From Diprion similis (lineage: Eukaryota; Arthropoda; Insecta; Hymenoptera; Diprionidae): a DNA stretch of 64,000 nucleotides. Numbering within the stretch: the first letter of the stretch is position 1; every line of letters begins with the position of its first letter. Below, in pieces: positions 11,151 to 22,556 of the stretch. The stretch is taken from positions 2,480,001 to 2,544,000 of the forward strand of contig NC_060118.1 of NCBI RefSeq assembly GCF_021155765.1, read 5' to 3'. The notes under the pieces are model-generated. The model had not been told where the DNA came from, made no database searches, and saw nothing but the letters and a program-made list of their open reading frames with translations. The position numbers were made by a program, and so were the translations under genes.

Positions 11151-12044
11151 ATTTTAACTAAGTGTTTACGTAAAAACATTTCCATCGCATCAATTTTACG
11201 GTCCCAAGAAGAAGTTATTTCATAAAAAGTAAGAAAAACTTCATTCTAATAATTTATTAAAAAAATTCTTTTTTCCCGGTTTTATCAAATGACGCGAATG
11301 TCTCAACGTTGTCCGTTTTACTTTAGTGATTAATCGATATCGGTGTCCCACAACTACTAATGTGAAGTCTAGCTATACTTTTACGATAATTTCTAGTAAC
11401 AAACTTGGGGAATTTTCGCGAAGTGCCGCACCGACGTCACACTACATCCACCGTATCTAAGATAAAGACCCACATTCACAGTGACGTTTTTTTTTACTTT
11501 CCTAGTGTTGATATTTAAGACCGGGTGCAGGCTTGAGGACGAACACGAGTGAGACAAGTAGATGCCACACCCTAATATATTTCTACTTATACTATCAAGT
11601 CTGTACTGGTCTGCAAATTAGCTACGCCTCTCTGACCACGCGCGTAAATAAGCGAAGTTTGAATCGGTAATAATATCCTTCCAGCAGCTTTTAGGACTGA
11701 ATGAATGAATGAATGTGCCAGAATTTCCTGCGAATTTCGGTTCAAGGAAAACGGCTGAGGTTGATTGACGAGTCAAACCAAATCCTAATAAATGAGATAC
11801 AACCAGTTAAATTGAAAGCAAGAAAATCATATCATCATACATCATACATAGTATTAAAGTACGAAACCGAATTCGGATGTTCGGATGTCCGGATGTTCAG
11901 AAAGTGACGTCCCCGAGTTTTTTTTTCTATGGGCGTCATCGATCTATAGTAGTCGGCGAGCCGAATTACTCAGTCCGGAAACGGCCGCGCACTGGAGAGG
12001 ACGTATGAGAATCGCGCTTCGCGGATTTCGAGTGCCAGATTTTC
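11151..12044. other. Non-coding stretch, nothing identified
   Basis: AT-rich to mixed sequence between the errantivirus 3' LTR and the minisatellite. Short open frames at 11713-11907 and 11885-12181 have no recognisable domains. I see no RNA gene or TIR. Confidence 0.5.
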
Positions 12045-13310
12045 GACCTGCTGTATCCTGCGCTCCAGGTCCTTTACCTGGTGGATCTCGACCTCGGAAA
12101 CAAGCGCTTCATAGTTTCCGCGCTCCAGGATATTTACCTGATGAATTACGACTTCTAGGTCCTCTGTCTGGTAAATTTTGACTTCCGGGACTAGCGCTCC
12201 GTAGATCTGGCTGTCCAGGTCCTTTATCTGGTGAAACTTGACTTCCAGGACTAGCGCTCCGTAGTTCTGGCTGTCCAGGTCCTTTACATGGTGGATCTCG
12301 ACCTCCGAAACAAGCGCTTCGTAGTTTCCGCGCTCCAGGATATTTACCTGATGAATTACGACTTCTAGGTCCGCGACCTGGTGAAACTCAACTTCCAGAA
12401 CTAGCGCTCCGTAGTTCTGGCTGTCCAGGTCCTCTGACTGGTGGATTTTGACCTCTAGGACTGGCGCTCCGTACTTCTGGCTGTCCAGGTCCTTCACCTG
12501 GTGGATTTTGACCTCTAGGACTGGCGCTCCGTAGTTCTAGCTGTCCAGGTCGTTTACCTGAGAGATCTCGACCTCCGAAACAAGCGCTTCCTAGTTTCTG
12601 CGCTCCAGGTTACTTACCTGATGAATTACAACTTCTAGGACTAATTTTCCGTAGTCTTGGCTGTCTAGGTACTCCACCTGGTGGATCTCGACCTCCAGAA
12701 CTCGCGCTCTGTAGTTTTTCCTGTCCAGGTCCTTCACCTTGTGGATTTTGACCTCTGGGACTGGTGCTCCGGGGTTCCGGCGCTCCAGGTCTATTACATG
12801 GAGAATACCCACTTCCAGCACCTGCGCTCCGTAGTTCCTGCGCTCCGGGTACATTACCTAGTGAATTCCGACTTGCAGGATCAGCGCTTCGTAGTTCCTG
12901 CGCTCCAGGTCATGTACCTGGTGAATTCTAACCTCCAGAACCAGCGCTCCGGGGTTCCAGGTCTATTACCTGGAGAATACCCACCTACAGCACCTGCGCT
13001 CCGTAGTTCGTGCGCTCCAGGTACATCACCTGGTGAATTCCGACTTGCAGGACCAGCGCTCCGGGGTTCCGGCGGTCCAGGTCCATTACCTGGTGGATCT
13101 CGACCTCCAGGACAAGCGCTCCGTAGTTTCCGCGCTCCAGATCCACTATCTGGTGAAACTCTACTTTCAGGACAAGCGCTCCGTGGTTCCAGTTGTTCAG
13201 GTCCCTAACCTCGTGATATTTGACCTTTACCTGTTGAATCTAGACTCGTAGAACTAACACTTCGCAGTTCCGGCTGTACTTCACCTGGTGACTTATCACC
13301 CGTGGGACTA
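12045..13310. repeat. 60-bp minisatellite, about 20 units
   Basis: Tandem units of 60 bp built around CCAGGTCCTTTACCTGGTG, then (A/C)TCTCGACCTCCAGGAC, AAGCGCTCCGTAGTTCC and GCGCTCCAGG. At least one unit near 12121 is shortened. Divergence between units is moderate, so the array is not freshly expanded. Because 60 is divisible by three, frames stay open across units: minus strand 11970-12497 and 12591-12854 (20-residue repeat including DLDSQNYGALVLEV), plus strand 12681-13208. Open frames on both strands argue that openness is partly a by-product of the repeat. A related single unit lies at 21171-21235. Confidence 0.9.
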
Positions 13311-14153
13311 ATTTTTTTGTAAACCGTATGTATAGTTCATGATAATTGATGTGTAATAATACTTGATGAATTTTTAAGAAAGTTCAATATCTAAATTTTC
13401 TCATCTGAGGATGACGACGTGGTGAATCAGTTTTCAAAATTGACGGTACGTATAGCATATGTTAATTGATGTAAAATAATTCATGTATCCCTAATTATCA
13501 CGTTTCCTTAAAAACCCTTCTATTGTTGGGATGATACAGGAAGTGCTTTGATGATATATGCATGGGTGCGTGGTATTGAATAACGTTAAATATAGCGAAG
13601 GTCCAATGAAAGTATCGAGTAAATGCCATAAGGGAAAAAAAGGAAAAAGGATTGATTATGTGAGAAGGAACATAGGCACATTAAACGTATCTTGCGTTAT
13701 TATATAGAGGAAAATTCTATATCTCGATATTGCTGATAGTTTGCGAAAACCGATATTATTTGGCGTATTGTAATAAATTATTACAGCTTGATGTTTTTTG
13801 AAATTGACATGATCTTGCACATTGTGACAGATTGATGCAGTGTTTACTTTTTTTCGGAATGATATTGTTTTTCGATTTCCACCGAATTCTTTCAGTTTTT
13901 TTTATTTGTCAATGGTGTGACATGGACTGTAATTTCGGTTGTTCGCCCTTGCTGTAGGGTGTTTGATATTTGATATCTGATTCTATATAGAGAGATAATT
14001 GACGAATGCTTCGATCAGTTACATAACGCATTTGTCTACCAGGATTTTGGTATGCCATTGAGTTTGAAAATATCATTTTGTTTCAGAAATCCTTGAAAAT
14101 TGTTCACGGGTACGGAGATAGAAGGCCTTCTAATGATCCATGCTTAAGGCGCC
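13311..14153. other. AT-rich non-coding DNA, nothing identified
   Basis: No ORF with recognisable content. A short direct similarity occurs between about 13320-13350 and 13443-13473 (GTATGTATAGTTCATGATAA against GTACGTATAGCATATGTTAA). Confidence 0.5.
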
Positions 14154-14741
14154 GCTGAACTAACTTGAAAATATCAAATCGTGACGTCATAAGTACGTGC
14201 AGCGCGTCTGAATATTAAACCGTGAAATAACACCGCTGATTTCATTGGCTTGTTCTGTTAGATCCAGTCAATGATATCAGTTACAGATCGAGACATACTT
14301 CTTGTGGGCCGTGAACGGGCTGCTGTCACATGAAAATCGCCGTTCCGAATCGTGCCATATTTACAAAAAAATAACTGATAGTAAGAGTTTTCCCGAATAA
14401 AGTGAGTGCTTTTGTACGTGGCTAACTGTCTGGCGAGAGTGACAGAAATTGTGAAACAGTGCAATCAGTGAATATCCAACATGCGATAGCTTCGATCGGC
14501 CATGTTTGTTTTGGCGTGATTTTATTCACTTCATTATTCTTTATTATAAACATTATCAGCGATTTGCATGACCAGTGACTCAGTTAGCCACGTACACTTT
14601 TATTCAAGCTTCAATTTAAAAATTTCCCGAGTAAGATTCGTGCTTCCGTTCTCGCAGGATTCGTAATGGCGTTTCACCCAATCACCTCGCTTCTGACGGC
14701 TAGAAATATATATATGACATGCCAGGTCAGCTGCGCCTTAA
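14154..14741. mobile_element. MITE with TTAA target duplication (piggyBac-like)
   Basis: Left end is TTAA then GGCGCCGCTGAACT; right end is AGGTCAGCTGCGCC then TTAA. The terminal inverted repeats match at 12 of 14 positions and both are flanked by TTAA (14154-14157 and 14738-14741), the piggyBac target site. The 580-bp interior has no transposase ORF, so the element is non-autonomous. Superfamily assignment rests on TTAA alone. Confidence 0.65.
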
Positions 14742-15551
14742 GAGTATGTTATAAATGTGTAATAATCCTTATTGTACCGTGTACGTGATCTATGACCCAT
14801 ATACCTATCCATCATACCCATCTTCTCCAAATATCACCAGCTTCAGTCTCAGTTGGCCAGTGAACTCCACAGACCAAAGTAGAGCTGCTGTATTTACGGT
14901 AATATAACGGAAATATATATTCAACATCAGTCAATTGAATCGATCATCAAAAATCTAATTTCGTGAATATTGAGGCATAACAAAGCAACATCTACGTTTC
15001 AGAAACAATAATACCATCGAAAAATCACAAGATTTCTTTAACGATGGAAACCGGGACTTCTGTTGGTGAGTAGGTAATGTAATGTGTAGACGAATGGATG
15101 GTGTGTTGTAAACACTGCGAAGATCCTACCTTCGTTCAGTTAGAAATTGAGAAGAAACTAAGAAAATATCATTATCTACAATAAAGGTCATTATCATTTT
15201 GGGCCTAGAGTGCACGGTTACGGAGATATAGGCCGAAACGGTTTTTCTCCAAATGGCGGCACTTCCGCCCGGAAATTTTGTAAGGATTTTGTGTACTTAC
15301 ATTCAGTACGTCATACTGAACCTATTTATGAAAAAAAAATAACTCCTGTAATTTAGTGCAGGAAAAAATTCTCTATTGCCTGTACTAATAGTATGTATAC
15401 GGTTTTGTGAATGCTGTGCATACAATCAGTTCAAACTCATGTAAAGAATAAAATTTCTGCATTTGGATGCGATTTCGCGTTCAGCCCGGGATTTCTGGAC
15501 AAGGTCGGCTGATAGTTAACGTTTTATTCATCATACGGGTTGTGAGGCTTA
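14742..15551. other. Non-coding stretch upstream of the Tigger element
   Basis: No gene supported. The block around 15210-15230 (CACGGTTACGGAGATATAGG) resembles 14107-14124 (CACGGGTACGGAGATAGAAG), suggesting a dispersed repeat. The last part (about 15480-15551) belongs to the tandem-duplicated unit that continues after the Tigger element. Confidence 0.45.
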
Positions 15552-16095
15552 TACAGTACTACCTCTCTAAGAGAGCCCTCGGTAAGAGAGAATTTTTCCG
15601 CCGTTCCGCTTGAGCGATTTTCAGGGCTTCCCCCACTTAGCTCGAGCGCTTTCAATATACCCGACACCTCGATAAGAGGTCGCGAACGATTTTAGCAAAT
15701 CGCACGTGTTCAAATCACAATATTAATAGCTTATCACTTAAAATCCTTGTAGGTACATATCATGTGCGTGCGTGCGTGGGCGCACATGTATATTCAGTGT
15801 CGAAAATATTCAAACATATGTTATCGAAAAATTCAGATTTTTTTTTTTAATTGTCAAATTAATAATATTCGTATAATATACGTTTAAGCTGCAAAGTCGG
15901 GAAAAAAACATGCACCGTAATTAAATCATAAGTAGTAATTTAGTGCAAGTGAAATATATTTTAATTGACATTATCACAGCATATTGATATTGATGAAAAT
16001 TGTCGAGGCTACATTATATTAGAGAAATGTTTATAAGTAGTATTTTATGCAAATATCGTACAGCATGTACAATATGTATATATTATCTATATATA

Positions 16096-16326
16096 CTATA
16101 CATCATCAGAGTACAGAATCGTGTTGACGTTATTAAGAATCGTAGAGACGACTTCATTTTCATGATCGGCTGATGTGCTGGGCTGATCATGAATTTCCTG
16201 ATCCAAATGTTCCATCGTTGAAGCTCCTCCACTGGTTTCTTCCGATGTTTCTAAAAAAGATACACAAAAACACTCTACACATACTACGTATACTGAAGTA
16301 ATTCTGTCCGTAGGAGGAAAATTCAT
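16096..16326 (-). CDS. Possible acidic C-terminal tail of the Tigger transposase
   Basis: A 76-codon minus-strand frame ending SDDV, with acidic sequence (EHLDQEIHDQPSTSADHENE) like the tails of jerky/Tigger transposases. It lies 50 bp downstream of the TGA ending the main frame. It could be a downstream exon or simply follow another frameshift; I cannot tell which. Confidence 0.35.
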   Translation of the reverse strand: MNFPPTDRITSVYVVCVECFCVSFLETSEETSGGASTMEHLDQEIHDQPSTSADHENEVVSTILNNVNTILYSDDV

Positions 16327-16376
16327 CGGCGTTGAACGTCCTTAATATTCGTATAAAAAACTCGTGGAAAACTCAT

Positions 16377-17816
16377 GTACCCCAGTCTTCTACTCTCGTG
16401 ATCCACTCTTGAGCGATGTTTTCATTGATCATTTCGCATCCGTGAACTTTTTTCAACGATTCTAGAATGTTTTCTGTCGTCATTTCCGGTCCGTAAATTA
16501 ACGAGCGCTCAGACTCAGCCCCTACAAGTGGACTCGATAGTGGCAGGATCATCTCTTCTGTCTTCTCCGTCTGCGTCGCAATGCTACGAGTCTCAGTTGG
16601 CCAAATTTTATTTCAACATTTGTAGATGGTAGTTGGGCTTATCTGCCTCCAGGAATCGTCGATCCATTCGACAACATCTTTTATCGTAATTTTTTTTAGA
16701 CGGACTTCAACGGGAGTGTTGTTTTGCTCCTGTTCATCCAAAATCGACGAAACGAGCCGAATTTTGTATCGCCTCTTCATGGCTTCCAAGATCCTTTGGT
16801 CGAGTGGCTGGATGAGTGAGGTTACATTTGGCGGCAGGAATATCGTGTTGATATCATCTACTTTGATAGATGGATGCGCTCTGCAGTTATCGATAATAAG
16901 CAACGCTTTCAAGGGCAGATTTTTTCAGGCAAAAATTTTTTCACTTCCGGTACAAACTCGTTTGTAAACCAATCCGTAAAAATAGAGGAATCCATCCAAG
17001 CACTATTCTGGTGCTTATATGAAACTGGGAGATTTTTTGGAGAAATGTTTTTGAAAGCTCGCGGTCGAGCAGATTTACCGACTACTACGAGCGGTAACTT
17101 GAAAGAGCCATCAGCGTTGCAGCATGCACCAATCGTAACGCGGTCTTTTGAATTCTTAAAGCCCGGAGCTTGAGTCTCTTCCCTTGCAGCCATAATTTTG
17201 TTAGGCATTGTTTTATACCACAGCCCAGTTTCGTCAAAGTTGAAAATTTGCGCTCGTATAAGTTTTTCGTTCTTTATTGTGTTCGAAAATTCAACTTTGA
17301 AGTTATCTGCGGCTTCGGTATTCGCCGACAATTTTTCGCCAGCTATTGTCAACCTACGAATCCCTTTTCGGTGCCTCCATCGCCAGAACCAGCCGTTACT
17401 GGCCTTGAAATTTCGACTGCCACCCAATTCTTCGTTCAGCGCCAGTGCCTTGCTCTGTAGAAGTGACACGGTAACTGGTATTCCACTAGTTCGTGCCTGT
17501 AAAAACCATGTACACAGAGCATGGTCAACGTCCACGTTAGCTGGTTTTTTCATCTTTTTGACGTTTTTTAGATTTTCTTTTTCGCAAATCTCTTGCAGCT
17601 CCGTCCTTTTGCGCTTCCATTTGCGTAATACACTTTGGTGTTAGTTAAGTTTCCAAATGTTTCAAAATTTGCACCTTTTCGATCGACGAGAAACTTCTTT
17701 TTTTTCGATGAAGGTCGATTTTCTACCGTGGTACACAAAGTTGTTGAAGAATCTCTCGCCGGGCTCATCTCTGTACCGTTTGATTTACAATGTTTTCGTT
17801 TTTCCGATTCAGCCAT
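16377..17816 (-). pseudogene. Tigger/jerky-like DDE transposase, frameshifted
   Basis: Three frames cover the protein. 17816-17568 gives the N-terminus (MAESEKRKHCKSNG...). 17553-16909 gives the CENP-B-type DNA-binding region (HALCTWFLQAR, GWFWRWRHRKGIRR) and the first catalytic Asp in FNFDETGLWYK. 16912-16613 gives the second Asp in IIDNCRAH and the third in LIQPLDQRI. The break between the last two is a one-base loss in an A-run near 16919-16924. A TGA at 16613-16615 interrupts the third frame, which then stays open to a TGA near 16377. In the family the protein binds the TIRs and moves the element by cut-and-paste in the nucleus. Confidence 0.88.
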
Positions 17817-18255
17817 CTCGTCTTACCTGCGAATGAAACTTGAAGTATAATATATGTCCGAGTTTCGACAACGAATATTTTACGTATACTTTGGCGAACA
17901 ATAAAATTGTTGAACAATTATTGAAAGTCTCACAAAGTTTCGCTCTACATTTGTTACAATATTGCAAAAAAAAAAGCAAAATTTATAAAATTCATTTACA
18001 CATCGATATTCAATGAGATATTTACTTACCCGTGAAACGACGCGAAACACAACACTTCCCGCGAGTTGTTGACAATTTTGCTCTCGATGGCTCGTGTCCT
18101 CTTGTTGAGGTCGAGTTGAGAAATACGGACACGCCACCACATGCGCGATTCTCGAGCGCTCGAGCCTAGTGGTGGGGGAAGGCTTCGGCGACGAATTTCT
18201 CCAACTTTTTTCCCCTAACCGCCCTAGACCTCTCTCTTAGAGAGGTAGTACTGTA

Positions 18256-18840
18256 TTCGTATATTATTGTATACCATTGATCGTATGAATGAGTGATTTC
18301 AATTTTTGAAATTCTCGCTTCCTGTGGACTGAAAATAGTAGCAAAATTTTTGCTGACAACAGCCGCTGGGAATCCAGGTAACTGGAGACCTCAAGAGCCA
18401 TCAATCGTGAGTTATCAGTTTATTTATTGCCATAAAGTATGAACGCCACAAACGTCAAAACTGCAGAAAGAAAAGAATTATCGTTACTGGTCGTTTTGTT
18501 CATCTAAATCAATGACGTTACTTCTATTATGCGTTATGAGGCTATTATATTTTGTATATCATTGTATACCATCGATCGTATGAATGAGTGTACTGCGATT
18601 TCTGAAATTGTTATTTTCTGTTTGCCAAAATAGTAGAAGACTCTTTTCGCAGGGATCGCGGCGAATCTTCTTGACTTCGGGAATCATCACGGCTCGAGTC
18701 CTCCCGAGCCATCGACCGTGAGTTACTGATTCGTTTACTACGGTAAAGTACCAAGTAAACCTCACAAATGTTATCAGTGAGGAACAAAATTATTTCTGAT
18801 GGTTTTTGTGGTATGTTATTCAACAAAATCATAGGTATGT
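18256..18840 (+). repeat. Tandem duplication, ~290-bp period
   Basis: 18256-18545 and 18546-18840 share blocks such as ATTGTATACCAT(T/C)GATCGT, ATGAATGAGTG, GAGCCATC(A/G)A(T/C)CGTGAGTTA and a central GAAAATAGTAG-like block. The first unit was split by the Tigger insertion: TTGTGAGGCTTA at 15542-15553 corresponds to TTATGAGGCTATTA at 18533-18546. Function unknown. Confidence 0.7.
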
Positions 18841-19188
18841 ATATCAAATAATAGAGGCTGTCCAGGAGTTAGGGAAATTGCATGACAATCTTTGAATAAT
18901 AGTAGAGTTGGCAAGAGTACAATCTTGGTTAAACTTGGCGTGAAATACCTCGTTTAAAATGCATTTTATCCGTCTATCATTTCTTTACATACTAAAGTAT
19001 TCGCTCAGGTGAATATATGATCGATATCGATAATTTGCCTCGAAAAATAATTCATAGTATGTTGGGAACAATTTTTTTATTTTCGTATAGCAAAATTCGG
19101 AGGCGGGCAGAATATCACCGCAAACGCGCTATAGCCAAGAATTTTTCACTGATATTGAGCAGTTTTGTTTGCGAAGAAGAAGTATGCA

Positions 19189-19912
19189 GGGGCCTTACCA
19201 GTGTGACACTTTCAAAAAATCGACTTTTTTAAGGCTTATTCGATAGTTTATATCTTCAAAAATATCCTGTGAAAGCGGCATGGTCGTATCTTGAATAGTT
19301 TTTAAATGACAGCGTTCTAAAGAGCGACCGCTCGCAGGTATAAGCCGCTCCACTTGCCTATTTTAAACGCGTTTTTCTCGAAACGACATTTTTCAAAATT
19401 GCTGACATCATAACTCAAAGAGAATTTGACCGATCGACTTTAAAATGAAACTGAGTATTTTTGAGTATATTTACTATACAATGACGTACGATCTTTTTGA
19501 TTGGTTGAAAATTGTCAATTTAGCATTACAAAAACGACCATTTTCTTACTCTAAAACACGACACTTTTTTCAGAACTACGCCATTTTGTTAATTTTTGAT
19601 ATTTTTCAAAAATCTTAGGTCATTGTATAGGAAATACCTTCAACTTCAATGACCTTTTTGAATTTTTTTGTTTGAGCTACTCATTCGGCCGGAATCATGT
19701 CAGCAGTTGGGGAACTTTTTTTTTTGGCACCTCCGAAGACAGCACATAACTCCGTTATTTTTCAATATTTTTGTAAAAAAAAAAACTTAAAATATACCTG
19801 AAAATATACTTAATTATTTCCAACAAAATTCAAAACATTCTGTCGAGTACTTTCTTTTAAAAAAATTCCTGAACATCGCCTAATTTTTCATGGGTTACAC
19901 TGGTAAGGCCCC
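19189..19912. mobile_element. Non-autonomous element bounded by inverted GGGGCCTTACCAGTGT
   Basis: GGGGCCTTACCAGTGTGAC at 19189-19207 is matched by its reverse complement GTTACACTGGTAAGGCCCC at 19894-19912. The interior is AT-rich with runs of A and T and no transposase-like ORF. I do not see a convincing target-site duplication (right flank TTAAAG, left flank TATGCA), so the superfamily is unassigned. Confidence 0.55.
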
Positions 19913-19916
19913 TTAA

Positions 19917-21170
19917 AGTGGAAAAAAATTAGCTTTTGCATAATTATATTTGTAGTTAAAAAGATGAGTCGAAGGTACAATTTTGTCACCTTGAAAAACT
20001 TTGACAAGGTCAATTGTCAATTGTTTGTTCTCAAACAAGTTTGTCAGATAGGTATTTCTAAGCAACTAAAAAATGTTAAAGTGAAATCATAGGTCAAGTT
20101 ACATGCAAAGATTCATGTATAGGACAAAGCGAGGCAATGGAAATGTTCAAGTGATAATATTAACCATGACTCGTTTATATTCACAATATCCGCATTGATC
20201 GGAAAAAATAGATAATAATCTTAGGTGATCATTAATAATGTTATTTTTTGTAGCTGGCGAGTGGGAAAAAACAATACTTTGTATACGGCTATTACAAAAT
20301 TAAAGTAAATAATTTCGTTATTATTCGACGCTACTCTGTTTCATTCATGTCAAGTTATGTAACGTGAATTAAGAGCTACGTTCATTCTGCTGCATCGAAT
20401 CCCTCTGTATTCACACCAATCCGATACAAAATTCCATATTCCAAATAATTGTGCATCATATTTACATACTTATAAACGTTTTTCCTCAGATTTTTTTTTA
20501 TGGGTCGTTGACTCTTTCATTTTGAAACGGATAAGTTATGATGCACGCATGATTGGTGTATACGTTGATCGAACTGAATACTATTGTCCGTATGTAACGG
20601 CTATGTATGTATGTATTATATGCGTCAGTAGTGAAAAATAAATGAATATTACCAAACTTACATATAAATCCTGAGGCAAGTTTATGCTGTAAAACTATAA
20701 CAACAATATTTATCATTATTTCGCTTTTCGCGAATTATTACAGATAAGGCCATACTACGACATACGCGTTTATTATATTTCCAGGTACTTCGTCTCAGTT
20801 GTCATTAGGAAACTGATAATCAAAGAACGTAACTGTTTTCTTAGTATGTATAATAAGATAATACTGAAATTAATATGAAAAACCACAATGACAAAGTTTT
20901 TTGCGGATGTTGGAAATATAATCTATAATTTTCATTCATACGGAAGGTAAAATCAGAAATGTTACATAAGCATGGAGAAAACAAATGAATTTTATGACTG
21001 AGGTTCAAACGAACGCAGTTTGATGTTGTATAAGTTAAAGAATGTCATACATAGATCATTTTCATACTGATAATATTTTACTCACATAGAAACAAATTAG
21101 TAATCAAATTCGTGTTAAAAAAGCTTTAATAATTTAGTAGTAATAAATGTAACAACTGACTGCGGTTTCC
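19917..21170. other. AT-rich non-coding DNA, nothing identified
   Basis: No ORF with recognisable content, no tRNA-like arms and no clear repeats beyond short A/T runs and a TATGTATGTATG tract near 20600. Confidence 0.5.
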
Positions 21171-21235
21171 TTGCTCTGTAGTTCTGGCTGTCTACGTTCT
21201 TTACCTGGTGACTTTTGACCTTCAGGACCAATTTT
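21171..21235. repeat. Orphan unit of the 12-13 kb minisatellite
   Basis: CTCTGTAGTTCTGGCTGTCT, then TTTACCTGGTGAC, TTTTGACCTTCAGGACCAAT matches one unit of the 60-bp array, most closely the terminal unit at about 13265-13310, including the AATTTTT that follows both. It stands alone about 8 kb from the array. Confidence 0.75.
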
Positions 21236-21621
21236 TAATAATCATACGCCCGTTTCCCCTAAAATTGCATATTTGTTAGTTACTTTGTTATACTACTAGA
21301 CTCGCGATATATTTATTACTATATTTCAAATGAGAAATAAGAAATATCATTGTACGGTCATATGCTAAAAACGCATTGCTTCTTTTCCAAAAGAATCCTC
21401 AAAGAAACCGACCACTGTAACTTATGCGTATGGCTTACCCGTTATCCTAAAATCCATTGAGATCAGACATGGGTTGTAACGTGGGTTGTAACTTCAATTG
21501 TCTGCCCCACATGCACGATTATTTCGATAATGTAAAAACTCACGGTATGTATGGTATATAACATGCTATATCAATACGATTTTATTTTATTCAAGTTCCA
21601 CCACAACGGCTATACCGGGAC

Positions 21622-21657
21622 CATCTCTAGAAACTAAACAGGAACTGCGCATGCGCC
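21622..21657. repeat. Inverted dispersed repeat, copy 1 (with NRF-1-like palindrome)
   Basis: TACCGGGACCATCTCTAG, then AAACTAAACAGGAAC and TGCGCATGCGC. The reverse complement occurs at 27735-27779 with few mismatches. The TGCGCATGCGC core (21646-21656) fits the NRF-1/EWG consensus. It sits about 155 bp before the first ATG of the possible spliced gene at 21814, so a promoter role is conceivable. Confidence 0.5.
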
Positions 21658-21813
21658 AAATGATTCAATTTCATTAGTCAGCGAAATTGCCCCGCGGAGT
21701 AATTTTCGTCAGCTAACCAAGGCGACCAACGTACACGAAATGTGACAAGGCTCTGAATATCTCGCGCGTAAAGTAGCGCATTGAGGTTATGTTGATATTT
21801 ATTCCTACTTATC

Positions 21814-22556
21814 GTGAATTTTCTAAGAAAAGTGTCATTCAGCAATACCGTAGTTGATATTAGAAGATATTTAATTGACACAATAAAGGCGTCAATGGAG
21901 AAACAAATATCAAAAGCTACAGAAATTGGATCAGTTATTTATTGCAAGAAGAAATCTGAAATTAAATGTGGAACGTCATCAACGAGTGGGAGTCTAGGCA
22001 AACTGAGGCAGGTAAGTGAAAATATTGTTTATATTAAACAGATTCTTTATTTACATGAAATTAAAAATTAATGGATTGTTGAAACCCAGTAGAAGGTTGC
22101 TCCAGGGTAGATTTGTTACAGTGCAGTGCTCCGAAAGCCAGTAATCAGTGCCAATGAACATGAAATATTAAAATAAAATCAGTAACAAGGAATAAAAGAA
22201 ATAGTGTATCTTGAAACACAAAGCTTAGGCGTACAAAAAGTAGCAATTCGTTTTTCTGCCGCAATTTATTGAAAATTAGTGGTATCCAAAACAATTAGAA
22301 GCTCTTGTCTGATGATAATATCTTTTAATATTTTCAGGTGGGAAACAACCATCATCGACGCGAAACTAAAGTTGTCAGGCGTCGAAGCGTGTGAGTAAAT
22401 TTCTGATACTATGATATTTGCATATTACAATATTTTCACATGTATTCAATGATAAAATTCGTTTGTTCTGACAGACTTAAAGTTTCAAGTTTGGATAATA
22501 GGATGAAAATCATACCTTACCTGATGGTCAAAACATTTTGGTGGCTAGGACCCTAG
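21814..22556 (+). CDS. Possible small three-exon gene (~110 codons), unknown function
   Basis: Exon 1 is 21814-22011 (66 codons, starts MNFLRKVSF) and ends CAG before GTAAGT. Exon 2 is 22338-22390, after TTTTAATATTTTCAG and before GTGAGT. Exon 3 starts at 22475 after GTTTGTTCTGACAG and stops with TAG at 22554-22556. The phases fit and the spliced frame has no stop. The protein is basic (RREm-like run NNHHRRETKVVRRR in exon 2), with no recognised domain or signal peptide. Upstream 21646-21813 is comparatively CpG-rich with an NRF-1-like site. Chance splice signals in AT-rich DNA could mimic this; it could also be a non-coding transcript. Confidence 0.3.

Larger units (their letters stand above)
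15554..18253 (-). mobile_element. Tigger/pogo-type Tc1-mariner element, 2,700 bp
   Basis: Perfect 22-bp terminal inverted repeats: CAGTACTACCTCTCTAAGAG... at 15554-15575 and its exact reverse complement at 18232-18253. The element is flanked on both sides by TA (15552-15553 and 18254-18255), the Tc1/mariner target duplication. The single transposase gene reads on the minus strand. Ends are pristine while the gene carries several lesions, so this copy is non-autonomous but could still be recognised by a transposase in trans. Confidence 0.92.

Noticed and set aside
12045..13310. CRISPR-like array from 60-bp periodicity
   Set aside because: Repeats are directly contiguous and degenerate, i.e. 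a minisatellite, with no unique spacers.
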